Below are positions 13,646 to 22,434 of a stretch of DNA of 64,000 nucleotides, in pieces (position 1 is the stretch's first letter; each line of letters begins with the position of its first letter). Made by a program: the position numbers and the translations under genes. The notes beneath the pieces are model-generated. The model was not told the DNA's origin. It saw nothing but the letters and a program-made list of their open reading frames with translations, and did no database searches. Location of the stretch: the NCBI RefSeq assembly GCF_000708755.2, contig NZ_JGVU02000006.1:540650-604649 (forward strand). Reading direction: 5' to 3'. The DNA comes from Metabacillus indicus LMG 22858. Lineage in GTDB: Bacteria > Bacillota > Bacilli > Bacillales > Bacillaceae.

Positions 13646-14581
13646 ATGAAACAACGACTTGGCAAATACGAAGGCTACCTGTTTATCTCCCCGTGGATAC
13701 TGGGATTTTTCATCTTTACCGTTTTCCCGATCGGATTCGCTTTTTATATTGGCTTTACAGACTGGAATTCATTCACAGCGCCGACCTTCATCGGCTTTGA
13801 CAACTATATTGCATTATTCAACGATCCAAGCTTCCTTAACTCATTGAAAGTAACGGCCGTTTTCGCTGCATTTGCCATCCCGCTTGGGATTATTTCTTCC
13901 CTTACGATTGCAGCTGTCGTCAATATAAAAGTAAAGGGCATCTACATTTTCAGAACCGCTCTGTACATGCCGGCCATCGTCTCTGGTGTTTCCATCGCCC
14001 TCCTTTGGCGCTGGATTCTTGATCCCGAGTACGGCTTAATTAATTTATTGTTATCTTATATCGGCATTTCCGGCCCGAACTGGCTCGGAGATCCAAGCTG
14101 GGTGCTTCCTTCCTACATTATGATGGCCATCTGGGGCGCAGGCGGCGGCATGCTGACGTATCTGGCCGGACTTCAGGACATCCCTGCAAGTCTCTATGAA
14201 TCTGCCGACATCGACGGGGCCAACTGGATGCATAAATTCAGGCATATCACAATCCCGATGCTGAGCCCTGTCATCTTCTACAACCTGGTCATGGGCATCA
14301 TCGGTTCCTTTAAAAAATTCAATGACGCCTACATTATCGGTGGCGCAGGCAACCAGGGTCAATTTTTCATGGTGTACCTGTACGAAAATGCGTTCAGCTA
14401 CTACAAAATGGGCTATGCAACCGCTATGGCCTGGATGCTGTTCCTTATTATCCTGGTCCTGACGCTGCTCGTGTTCAGATCCTCATCTGTATGGGTGTTC
14501 TATCAGGGAGAAGGCCAGGACGCAGCAAAAAAGAAAAAGCGCAAACTCTTCAAAACGAAGCCAAAGCAATTGGACGCTTAA
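13646..14581 (+). CDS. ABC sugar permease, MalF type
   Basis: 311 residues, six predicted membrane helices. The inner-membrane permease motif is seen as ESADIDGANWMHKFRHITIPML (EAA loop, around residues 190-211), which docks to the ATPase. The N-terminus YLFISPWILGFFIFTVFPIGF is typical of MalF/UgpA-like subunits. The C-terminal tail is unusually basic (KKKKRKLFKTKPK). It follows the binding-protein gene by 56 bp. There is no ATPase gene in this locus; a shared MsmX-type ATPase encoded elsewhere is expected. Confidence 0.92.
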   Translation: MKQRLGKYEGYLFISPWILGFFIFTVFPIGFAFYIGFTDWNSFTAPTFIGFDNYIALFNDPSFLNSLKVTAVFAAFAIPLGIISSLTIAAVVNIKVKGIYIFRTALYMPAIVSGVSIALLWRWILDPEYGLINLLLSYIGISGPNWLGDPSWVLPSYIMMAIWGAGGGMLTYLAGLQDIPASLYESADIDGANWMHKFRHITIPMLSPVIFYNLVMGIIGSFKKFNDAYIIGGAGNQGQFFMVYLYENAFSYYKMGYATAMAWMLFLIILVLTLLVFRSSSVWVFYQGEGQDAAKKKKRKLFKTKPKQLDA

Positions 14582-14680
14582 AAGCGCGGGCATTCCGCTG
14601 CCTGTCAGCCGGATTGGCTCCAGCCAGAACGCTTGCGCCTGTATAAGCCGCAACGATAAAGAAAGATGCAGGTGAAACAG

Positions 14681-15526
14681 ATGAGCTTAACGATTCCTCA
14701 ACGAAAACGAATACAGAATACCTTTGTTTATACCTTTTTAATCCTGACTTCCATCGCTACGATCCTCCCGCTGTTCTGGATGATTTCGACCTCGCTGAAA
14801 TCAGGGGACGTTGTCTTCCAGATTCCGCCGCAGTGGTTTCCGGAAACGCTGCAGTGGGAGAATTACAAACGCGCGGTCACGGATATTCCGTTCTTCCTCT
14901 ACTTGAAAAATACGGTTGTCATTACAGGCTTCCGAATGTTTGCCGAGGTCTTTGTCTCTGCCTTTGTGGCCTACGGCTTTGCCAGATTCAACTTTCCGGG
15001 CAAAAACATCTGGTTTTTCATCCTGCTGTCAACGATTATGCTGCCGGGTGAAATCACGATGATTCCGGTCTTTATCATGTTCAGCAAAATCGGCTGGATT
15101 GACACCTTCTATCCATTGATTGTTCCCGCGTTCTTTGGAGGCCAGGCAGTATTCATCTTCCTGCTGAGGCAGTTCTTCGCCTCGATCCCGAAAGAGCTGG
15201 AAGAATCAGCGTTAATTGACGGTGCGAGCCGCTTCCAGATTTTCTACCGGATTTTCCTGCCGCTTTCTAAGCCGGCGCTGATTACGATTGCCCTATTCTC
15301 TTTCCAGGGTTCGTGGAACGACCTGCTAGGGCCGCTTATGTATTTGAACAGCTCAGACAAATTCACCCTTCAGCTCGGACTTGCGATGTTTAACGGCATG
15401 ACCAAAGTCGAATGGGGACCGCTGATGGCCGCATCTCTACTTGTCTTGATTCCGACCATCGCCATCTTTTTCTCCCTGCAGAAATACTTTGTTGAAGGCA
15501 TTACCGTTACAGGTATAAAAGGATAA
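14681..15526 (+). CDS. ABC sugar permease, MalG type
   Basis: 281 residues from the ATG at 14681 (AGGTG 7 nt upstream); an in-frame ATG at 14666 has a weaker site. Six predicted membrane helices; the EAA-loop motif ELEESALIDGASRFQIFYRI lies at about 179-198. The C-terminus YFVEGITVTGIKG is the family's characteristic end. It pairs with the permease encoded upstream to form the membrane pore. Confidence 0.92.
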   Translation: MSLTIPQRKRIQNTFVYTFLILTSIATILPLFWMISTSLKSGDVVFQIPPQWFPETLQWENYKRAVTDIPFFLYLKNTVVITGFRMFAEVFVSAFVAYGFARFNFPGKNIWFFILLSTIMLPGEITMIPVFIMFSKIGWIDTFYPLIVPAFFGGQAVFIFLLRQFFASIPKELEESALIDGASRFQIFYRIFLPLSKPALITIALFSFQGSWNDLLGPLMYLNSSDKFTLQLGLAMFNGMTKVEWGPLMAASLLVLIPTIAIFFSLQKYFVEGITVTGIKG

Positions 15527-15539
15527 GGAGTTTTGCCAT

Positions 15540-16235
15540 ATGATTAAGCAGCTGAACCAACAGACACTCTCAGTGAAAATCCTCCAGTACGGCTACTGGT
15601 TTCTCGTCAGCAACCTCTTTTTTTCAATCGGTTTGCTACCGGCATCTGCCGTGATGATGATAGAATGGAACGAGAAAAACCTTCTCTTATGGGTCATGCT
15701 CTATGTCAGTCTTCTCCCTGCCGGACCGGCGGCCGCTGCCCTCTTCGGCACAATGGGGAAGCTCATGCGCGAAGGAAGCATCTCTGTCGGACCGGATTAC
15801 ATGAGAGCTTTAAAAGAAAACGGAAAGCACGCTATGATTCTATGGGGCGTTCAGCTGCTGATCAGCCTGATTTTGCTTGCAGATATCACATTAGTAGAAG
15901 GAATGAATGAAATCTTTCGTTCGGCCCTATATGTTCTATTGATCTTAAATGTGATCATTACCTTTTATCTTTATCCACTGCTGTCACGCTTCGACATCAG
16001 CAAGATGGAAGCTGTGCGGATTGCTGTCGGCCTTACTTTTCTAAGAATAAAAAACACTCTCTTAATTATGAGTGCCCTTGCAGCTTGGGGCATCTGTGTC
16101 TACTTTTTTCAGCTTTACGCAATCACCCTGCTGCTCAGCCCGCTCTTTTACGCCATCATGACTATTCATAAAGGACTATTTGCAAAAATCGAAGAAAATA
16201 CAGAAACTCAACAAAAAATACAGGTGGTCAAATGA
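15540..16235 (+). CDS. DUF624 (YesL-like) membrane protein
   Basis: 231 residues with about five hydrophobic segments (25-45, 50-75, 105-125, 132-155, 170-205). DUF624 proteins recur in Gram-positive carbohydrate ABC operons such as yes/lpl loci; the function is unknown. Features seen are the N-terminal FLVSNLFFSIGLLPA and LPAGPAAAALFGTMGKLMREG, close to the family core. It follows the MalG-type gene by 13 bp and overlaps the repressor gene by 4 bp (ATGA), so it is part of the operon. Confidence 0.85.
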   Translation: MIKQLNQQTLSVKILQYGYWFLVSNLFFSIGLLPASAVMMIEWNEKNLLLWVMLYVSLLPAGPAAAALFGTMGKLMREGSISVGPDYMRALKENGKHAMILWGVQLLISLILLADITLVEGMNEIFRSALYVLLILNVIITFYLYPLLSRFDISKMEAVRIAVGLTFLRIKNTLLIMSALAAWGICVYFFQLYAITLLLSPLFYAIMTIHKGLFAKIEENTETQQKIQVVK

Positions 16236-17245
16236 AGAAAATTACCATGCAGGACATTGCAGATAAACTGAACATATCCAAAAATACCGTGTCCCAGGCG
16301 CTCACCGGAAAACCCGGAGTGAGCGAAGAGACAAGGATGCTTGTCCAAAAAACAGCAGACGCACTCGGCTACTCGTATCCAAGCACCAGAAAGAACAACA
16401 GCAACGGACAAACAGGAACCATCGCTCTCATTGCCTCAATCAGAGCATTCTCCTTTAAAAGCTTCTTCGGAGAAATTTACCTGAGCATCGAAAAAGAGCT
16501 CAAATCGAGAGGCATGAACCTGCTCATTCACTCGATCGACGAAGAAGCCGCAGAAACCCTCAGGCTTCCGTCCATCATCGAAGAAAAATCCGTCGACGGC
16601 GTCCTGATCCTGTCCCATCTCACAACCGACTATATCAACAAGGTGCTGGAAACCGGCTTGCCAACTGTCATGATTGACCATCACGACCCGCTCAACCAAG
16701 CAGACGCCATCCTCACCAATAACCGCTTCGGCGGCTACGAAATGGTCCGGCACCTCATTGAACAGGGCCACAAGAGAATTGGCTTCATGGGAAACATCGA
16801 TTACTCCCCGAGCTACCAGGAACGCTGGGAAGGCTACCAGCTCGCCCTAAGACGCCACGGACTCGAACAAAACAAACACTGGATGAACCTGCAGGCAGAA
16901 GAAAGCGAAGAAGACATCACCACCTTCCTCTCAAACCTGGAGGACGGGCACAAACCAACCGCCTGGTTCTGCGTCAACGATGGACTGGGCTTCCTGACCA
17001 TAACAACCCTGCAGCGGCTTGGATACTCAGTACCTCTTGACGCAGCCGTAGCAAGCTTTGACAACGGTCAGCTATCACAGATTGCAAACCCAAAAATCTC
17101 AACAATGGATATCGATTTAAATCTATTCGGAAGAAAAGCTGTCGAACAGCTGTTTTGGAGAATGGAGAATAAAGAGGAACCGTTTCAGGAGACATTGCTG
17201 CCAGCTAGACTGATTGTACGAGGGTCAAGTGAACCCAATATATAG
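16232..17245 (+). CDS. LacI-family transcriptional repressor
   Basis: 337 residues. The N-terminal helix-turn-helix and hinge (MQDIADKLNISKNTVSQAL, residues 5-23) is followed by a periplasmic-binding-protein-like effector domain (IALIASIRAFSF..., DGVLILSHL, RIGFMGNI, ASFDNGQLSQIANPKISTMDID). It presumably binds TGTAACGTTACA-type sites O1 and O2 and is released by a mannoside or its phosphate. It is the last gene of the operon it is inferred to control, so it is autoregulated. Confidence 0.92.
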   Translation: MKKITMQDIADKLNISKNTVSQALTGKPGVSEETRMLVQKTADALGYSYPSTRKNNSNGQTGTIALIASIRAFSFKSFFGEIYLSIEKELKSRGMNLLIHSIDEEAAETLRLPSIIEEKSVDGVLILSHLTTDYINKVLETGLPTVMIDHHDPLNQADAILTNNRFGGYEMVRHLIEQGHKRIGFMGNIDYSPSYQERWEGYQLALRRHGLEQNKHWMNLQAEESEEDITTFLSNLEDGHKPTAWFCVNDGLGFLTITTLQRLGYSVPLDAAVASFDNGQLSQIANPKISTMDIDLNLFGRKAVEQLFWRMENKEEPFQETLLPARLIVRGSSEPNI

Positions 17246-17289
17246 AGAAATTACAATTCAGATTCACTGAATTATATCTAATTATAGAT

Positions 17290-17330
17290 AAGCAAGCAGG
17301 AAAAGTTTGTTTTTCCTGCTTGCTTCTTCT
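17290..17330 (+). terminator. Terminator of the importer operon
   Basis: AAGCAAGCAGGAAAA pairs with TTTTTCCTGCTTGCTT, followed by a T-rich stretch. Confidence 0.85.
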
Positions 17331-17385
17331 TTACATATTTATGTCGACTTAGAGTCCAAGAAAGAAAATATCAGAACTCTATTTA

Positions 17386-18390
17386 TTACTCAATGATTTC
17401 AGCTTCTATATAAGGCAAGGTAATTTGGTGACCTGCTTGAGATTCATATGTATGTGATCCTAAAATCGTCCCATACACCGTAATAACATCTTCTTCTACA
17501 AATTCAGTTGTACCTTCATAGGTGATGTAAATAACATCATTAATATCATAACCATAAGAATCTTTTGTTACAGCTAGTCTAATGATTGAAGACGTTTCAT
17601 CCTCCATTATTTGCACTATCTCACCCTGATATTTTATAAATTCCCCGCTTAGTTTCTCAGGATTTTTTTCCAACTCTGCAAAACGAATTTCTTTGGCATT
17701 TTCTTTTTTTGCTAATAATTCTTGTTTCTCCCTTTCTTCTTCTTTAGCATAATATTCTTCTAAGTATTTGTCAGACTCTTCAATAGTATAAGCATCTACT
17801 ATTTCAAGACTGTCTAATACTCCAAAATGTATAACATAATGTTCATCGTAGTCCGTCACTTCACCATCGACAAGTGTACTAACATCAGAATATTCACCGT
17901 ATTCTTGATAAAAATGAGTGTTATATTCATCTTCATTTACATACATCATCGCGTCGATTTGATAATCGCTATTTGCTACTAGCTCACCTTCATCGTCTCC
18001 AAAAACAGCAGTGAATTTACCATCTTGAATAATTGGATTATCTACATAATCTTTTGTTTCATCTGTGTTCATAATCGCAAACCTAACCTTAGTATCGTCA
18101 GGCAGATTTGTCTCACCACTAACGGTAAGTGTGTCAGATTCCTTATCATATGTATAATTATCCATTTTGATAATTAATTTATCTCTCTCATCTTGCACTT
18201 CAGAGCTTTCAGAAGCATCTCCTGTTGGCATTTCTAAGCAAATAACTAACACTATAATTGGTAAAATTGAAAATAATAGAAACTTTTTTCCTTTTCCGTT
18301 TCTCATTATAAAGCTAATAATTGAAACAACTACTAAAATAATAAATGCAAGTATACTGCCAAGGCCAATATACATAATTAAATCTTCCAC
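17386..18390 (-). CDS. Membrane-anchored protein with a C-terminal OB-fold-like domain
   Basis: 334 residues from a GTG at 18390 with GAGGAG 8 nt upstream. Two membrane helices (about 6-28 and 38-53) are followed by an acidic external part. Residues ~70-140 look like a beta-sandwich (LTVSGETNLPDDTKVRF); 215-245 is a charged coiled coil (EEYYAKEEEREKQELLAKKE); 250-334 resembles tRNA_anti-like OB-fold domains (YQGEIVQIMEDE..., DVIYITYEG, DVITVYGTILGSHTYES). No specific function is known. It is a single-gene unit between the mannoside and polysaccharide loci. Confidence 0.7.
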   Translation of the reverse strand: MEDLIMYIGLGSILAFIILVVVSIISFIMRNGKGKKFLLFSILPIIVLVICLEMPTGDASESSEVQDERDKLIIKMDNYTYDKESDTLTVSGETNLPDDTKVRFAIMNTDETKDYVDNPIIQDGKFTAVFGDDEGELVANSDYQIDAMMYVNEDEYNTHFYQEYGEYSDVSTLVDGEVTDYDEHYVIHFGVLDSLEIVDAYTIEESDKYLEEYYAKEEEREKQELLAKKENAKEIRFAELEKNPEKLSGEFIKYQGEIVQIMEDETSSIIRLAVTKDSYGYDINDVIYITYEGTTEFVEEDVITVYGTILGSHTYESQAGHQITLPYIEAEIIE

Positions 18391-18527
18391 GATGCTATCT
18401 CCTCATAATGTATCTTGATGATTAGGTCAAATCAATAAATAGAATCAAATAACTACTTTTTCAGTCTATTTTCCCCAACATAATGTCCACAATGTACAAG
18501 GGTAATAGTAAATAATGTAACAGTCTC

Positions 18528-19478
18528 TCACACGTGAGAAACAATCAAACTGCAATTTCCATCAATCTCAAACTCATCCACCCCTGCAGGAAGAATAAAA
18601 TGAGCGCCTTTTGAAAGAGTGTGTGTTTCGCCCTGATGAACAAGTTTACCCTCTCCATCAATAACACTGCAGATCAGGAAAGGCTGTTCCTTCGAAAAAG
18701 ATGCCTGTCCGTTCACTTCCCATTTGTAGACGGTAAAGTACTCTTCTTCTACAAAGGTCGTAATCGTCACATTATTCAATTGAGCAACCGCCGGCAGTGC
18801 TTCACGGTCCACATGGGGAACCGTACTTACCTCAATCGCCTTCTCCAAATGCAGCTCCCGCTTTTCGCCCTTGTCGTCTGTCCGGTCATAATCATAGACA
18901 CGGTATGTGGTATCTGAGCTTTGCTGCGTTTCAAGCACAAGTGTGCCTTCACACAGCGCGTGGATCGTTCCGCTCGGCACATAGAAGAAGTCGCCAGGCT
19001 TAATCTTTACACGGCGGAGCAGAGAGTTCCACTCACCATTTTCCACCATCTTTACAAGCTCTTCCTTAGAAGTAGCCGTGTGACCGTAGATCATGTCGGC
19101 TCCCTCTTTGCAGTCGATGATGTACCAGCATTCGGTTTTGCCGAGCTCGCCGTTTTCGTTCGCGTGAGCATATTCATCGTCAGGGTGAACCTGAACGGAG
19201 AGGTCGTTATTAGCGTCTAGAATTTTAGTCAGCAAAGGAAATTTGCTTCCCTCTACGCCCCCAAAAATCTCACGGTTCTCGTCCCACAGCTGACCAAGCG
19301 TTTTGCCTGCATGCTCGCCAGATGCGATTATGCTCTGTCCGTTCGGATGAGCCGAGATTGCCCAGCATTCACCTGTCAAATCAGACGAAATTTCATAGTT
19401 GAATTGATCTCGCAAGGAGGTCCCGCCCCAGATGCGCTCCTGGAAGACGGGGGTTAAAAACAGGGGTGACTTTGTCAC
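18528..19478 (-). CDS. manA: Mannose-6-phosphate isomerase, class I (polysaccharide copy)
   Basis: 316 residues, same motifs as the copy at 9072-10022 (QVHPDDEYA, TECWYIID, GTIHAL). It is placed last in the polysaccharide gene series, 38 bp after the phosphohexomutase, so its likely job is to make mannose-6-phosphate from fructose-6-phosphate for GDP-mannose and GDP-fucose. Residues ~94-225 are almost identical to the catabolic copy, while residues 1-90 and 225-316 differ at many positions. Confidence 0.93.
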   Translation of the reverse strand: MTKSPLFLTPVFQERIWGGTSLRDQFNYEISSDLTGECWAISAHPNGQSIIASGEHAGKTLGQLWDENREIFGGVEGSKFPLLTKILDANNDLSVQVHPDDEYAHANENGELGKTECWYIIDCKEGADMIYGHTATSKEELVKMVENGEWNSLLRRVKIKPGDFFYVPSGTIHALCEGTLVLETQQSSDTTYRVYDYDRTDDKGEKRELHLEKAIEVSTVPHVDREALPAVAQLNNVTITTFVEEEYFTVYKWEVNGQASFSKEQPFLICSVIDGEGKLVHQGETHTLSKGAHFILPAGVDEFEIDGNCSLIVSHV

Positions 19479-19516
19479 ATTCGTTCCTTCTTTCTTTCCT
19501 TCTTTTTTAAAGTATT

Positions 19517-21253
19517 CTATACGGAAGCAGCAACGATGCTGTGCACTCTTTCCATAAGAGCATCCTGGATTGCTTTTAGTGACTCTTGGCTCTTCTCAAG
19601 TGAATCGCCCTTTACTCCAAAGTAGAATTTAGCCTTAGGCTCTGTACCGGAAGGACGCAGAGTAAACCAAGATTCATCCTCAAGGTAATACTTCAATACA
19701 TCGGATTTCGGAAGATTGATTGTTTCCTTGATTCCGCTGACAGTATTAAGCTTTTCACTAGATTCATAATCCTCTATAACCGTCACCTGTAATCCCGCCA
19801 GTTGCACAGGAGCATTCTCCCGGAAGGAAGTCATAATGGATTGGATTTGCTCAGCGCCATCTTTCCCTTTCAAAGTCAGTGACTGAAGAGATTCCTGATA
19901 GAAGCCGTACTCTGCAAAAATCTCAAGCAAGCCTTCGTACATGGACATGCCCTTCGCTTTATAGTAGGCAGCAACTTCTGCTGCGAACAAAGCTGATTGA
20001 ACGGCATCTTTATCACGGACAAAATCGCCAATTAAATAGCCGTAGCTTTCTTCATAGCCAAACTGATACACATACTCTCCAGACTTTTCGAATTCATTAA
20101 TCTTCTCACCAATGAACTTAAAGCCTGTCAATGTATCAATCGTTGGAATGCCAAAGCTTTCAGCAATGGCCCGCCCGATTTCAGACGTAACAATTGTCTT
20201 CACAACGACACCGTTAGCAGGAAGCAAGCCCTTCGCTTTTTTCTGTGAAAGAAGATAATGGAGCATCAGCGCACCCATCTGGTTTCCTGTAAGAACGACA
20301 TACTCTCCATCACTGTTTTTGACGGCAACACCAAGACGGTCGGCATCCGGATCTGTTCCCATAAGAATATCAGCATCCAGTTCTTTTCCGTACTGAATTG
20401 CCAGTTCAAACGCTTCATGCTCTTCCGGATTAGGTGACGTGACCGTTGAAAAGTCCGGATCAGGAAGCTCCTGCTCCTTCACAACAGTCACATGCTCAAA
20501 ACCGAATGACTCCAGCCCTCTTCTCACAAGCTTGTTCGCTGTTCCGTGCAAAGGAGTAAATACAATCTTCAAGTCGCTTCCGGCCGTTTCGTTCAGCTGA
20601 ATCGTTTTCAGCTGCTGAAGGTAGGCAGCATCTACCTTATCTCCGATGTAAACCAGCAATCCCTTATCAAGGAGCGTTTGCTCATCTGAAACAGGAATCA
20701 GAAGCTCATTTTCTATCGCATCTATGTACGCGCTAATCTGATCAACCGCTACTGGAGGAAGCTGCCCTCCATCCTCGCCGTAAACCTTGAATCCATTGTA
20801 TTCAGGAGGATTGTGGCTTGCTGTAATGACAATTCCTGCAAAAGCATTCAGATAGCGAACAGCAAATGACAGTTCCGGAGTAGGACGCAGCTCATCAAAA
20901 ACATACGTCGTGATACCGTGATGGCCGAGCGTTTTAGCAACTTCCAGCGCAAACTCTGGAGACTTGTGACGAGAGTCATATGCAACGACAACGCCTCTTG
21001 TTTTTGCAAGCTCACCTTGATCCTCAATGTACTTTGCGAGACCTTCGGTTGCTTTGCGAATGGTAAACGTGTTTAACCGATTCGTACCCGGTCCAAGCTC
21101 TCCGCGGATGCCGCCAGTTCCGAATTCTGCATTTTTATAAAAGGAATCTTCTGCTCGTTTAGGATCATGCTGGATTTGAAGGAGCGACGTTTTCAAGTCT
21201 TCCTCCAATTCATCAAAAGCCAGCCATTTTTCTAGTTGTTCGTTCCAGTTCAT
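19517..21253 (-). CDS. Phosphohexomutase (phosphoglucomutase/phosphomannomutase)
   Basis: 578 residues, the long PgcA-type alpha-D-phosphohexomutase. The phosphoserine loop [15 protein letters not shown] is at about 143-157, the metal loop DPDADRLG at about 302-309, the sugar-specificity region GYEESYGYL at about 401-409, and the phosphate-binding RPSGTEPK near 535. It interconverts hexose-6-phosphate and hexose-1-phosphate. With manA below and manC above it would supply mannose-1-phosphate; glucose-1-phosphate for GalU is also possible. Confidence 0.93.
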   Translation of the reverse strand: MNWNEQLEKWLAFDELEEDLKTSLLQIQHDPKRAEDSFYKNAEFGTGGIRGELGPGTNRLNTFTIRKATEGLAKYIEDQGELAKTRGVVVAYDSRHKSPEFALEVAKTLGHHGITTYVFDELRPTPELSFAVRYLNAFAGIVITASHNPPEYNGFKVYGEDGGQLPPVAVDQISAYIDAIENELLIPVSDEQTLLDKGLLVYIGDKVDAAYLQQLKTIQLNETAGSDLKIVFTPLHGTANKLVRRGLESFGFEHVTVVKEQELPDPDFSTVTSPNPEEHEAFELAIQYGKELDADILMGTDPDADRLGVAVKNSDGEYVVLTGNQMGALMLHYLLSQKKAKGLLPANGVVVKTIVTSEIGRAIAESFGIPTIDTLTGFKFIGEKINEFEKSGEYVYQFGYEESYGYLIGDFVRDKDAVQSALFAAEVAAYYKAKGMSMYEGLLEIFAEYGFYQESLQSLTLKGKDGAEQIQSIMTSFRENAPVQLAGLQVTVIEDYESSEKLNTVSGIKETINLPKSDVLKYYLEDESWFTLRPSGTEPKAKFYFGVKGDSLEKSQESLKAIQDALMERVHSIVAASV

Positions 21254-21295
21254 TGGTTTTTTGCCTCACATTTATCAATTTTGGACACAAGTAAA

Positions 21296-21323
21296 TAAGG
21301 CTGCATCTTAAGGATGCAGCCTC
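21296..21323 (-). terminator. Hairpin between glycosyltransferase and phosphohexomutase genes
   Basis: GGCTGCATC and GATGCAGCC form a 9-bp stem with a 5-nt loop. On the minus strand the downstream tract is only TTATTT, so it may be an attenuator rather than a full terminator. Confidence 0.55.
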
Positions 21324-21363
21324 TTCGAATTAACCAAAAGGAATATTTTTAATAGTAAATAAA

Positions 21364-22431
21364 TTATTCTATTCCAAGAATGTCCACTACCGCTTCACTC
21401 AAAAGGTGAACTTCATTTTGCTTATTCTTATTCCGTTTATCAATGTAATCTTCTATCCTTAAATCAGCTAAATCTTCCCAAGTAATCAATGAGCACAAAC
21501 GGTGATCCTGTAAATACGTAATCGTATTTTGATCTTCATCCATGCCCGGACGGTTAATGATAGCCAGGGAAGTACCATTCCCCACAACCTCACTGATTGT
21601 TCCCCAGCCCGCTTTTGAAATCACTAAGTCAGCCGCTGCCACATAGTTTTGAACCTCTGTATAGGATGAAGGGATTTTATGTACATTCGGATGGTCAATC
21701 TTCATATTGCTCGATACAACAAATATACAATTCTTTCGATTCCAAAAGGGCAGTTTCGTGATATCACCCAAATCAATCTTCATGCCAATCGGCAGAAAAA
21801 CAAGGTGCTTGTCCCCTTGGGGATCTAGAGATTCACGTATCTTTCTTACTTCTGCCTTATTTACTCTCCTGCTAAAAAAGCCAAATGACTGATTGTCTAT
21901 AGTGCCCCACTGAGGCTCCACACTTCCTGCCAATGAGAAAAAATAATCCATCTTATCATAACTGCCAGCAAAAGCCGCCAACAGTTCCTGATTGATGACA
22001 TTCTTATAAGCCGTATGCCAGGTGAAATTGGATATCCCCAGTGACGGTACCTGCAAGCTTTCAGCCACTTCAAAAGCAAGCGGTGAAATATCAGAAATAA
22101 TTAGGTCAACGTCATAGTCTTGTAAAAACGCGTCTTCTGCAGATACGACGTCCGGAAGAGTTTTTAAATAATGTCTACATGCTTCATTAAGAGCAGTTGC
22201 ATCAATATCTAGTGACTGTTCCTTCAGGACATAGCCGACATCCGTCGAAACACGGTGATAAACAATCTTTTCTCCGTGCTCTTGCAGAGAATCCATTATA
22301 AATTCCATGGCAAAGGAGTTACAGATCACAACTCTTACATCACTATGATTCATCATCTCCCGAATCAAAGCTATGGAACGGGTGGCATGTCCATAGCCAT
22401 ATTCAGAGATATAGTAAGCAATGGTCTTCAT
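21364..22431 (-). CDS. GT-B fold glycosyltransferase (MurG/GT28-like)
   Basis: 355 residues. The N-terminus YYISEYGYGHATRS has the glycine-histidine loop of GT28/MurG-like enzymes; the C-terminal nucleotide-sugar site appears as ADLVISKAGWGTISEVVGNG (about 269-288) and INRPGMDEDQNT. It is similar in outline to the N-terminal part of L-arabinokinase-type proteins. The donor and acceptor are unknown. It begins 3 bp after manC and so is co-expressed with it. A role in the polymer, or in glycosylating another envelope component, is inferred from context. Confidence 0.75.
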   Translation of the reverse strand: MKTIAYYISEYGYGHATRSIALIREMMNHSDVRVVICNSFAMEFIMDSLQEHGEKIVYHRVSTDVGYVLKEQSLDIDATALNEACRHYLKTLPDVVSAEDAFLQDYDVDLIISDISPLAFEVAESLQVPSLGISNFTWHTAYKNVINQELLAAFAGSYDKMDYFFSLAGSVEPQWGTIDNQSFGFFSRRVNKAEVRKIRESLDPQGDKHLVFLPIGMKIDLGDITKLPFWNRKNCIFVVSSNMKIDHPNVHKIPSSYTEVQNYVAAADLVISKAGWGTISEVVGNGTSLAIINRPGMDEDQNTITYLQDHRLCSLITWEDLADLRIEDYIDKRNKNKQNEVHLLSEAVVDILGIE

Positions 22432-22434
22432 GGT

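Noticed and set aside
12330..15526. Expected ATPase gene of the sugar ABC importer
   Set aside because: Looked for and not found in the operon; a shared MsmX-type ATPase elsewhere is usual for this transporter class in Bacillus, so this is not counted as an anomaly.
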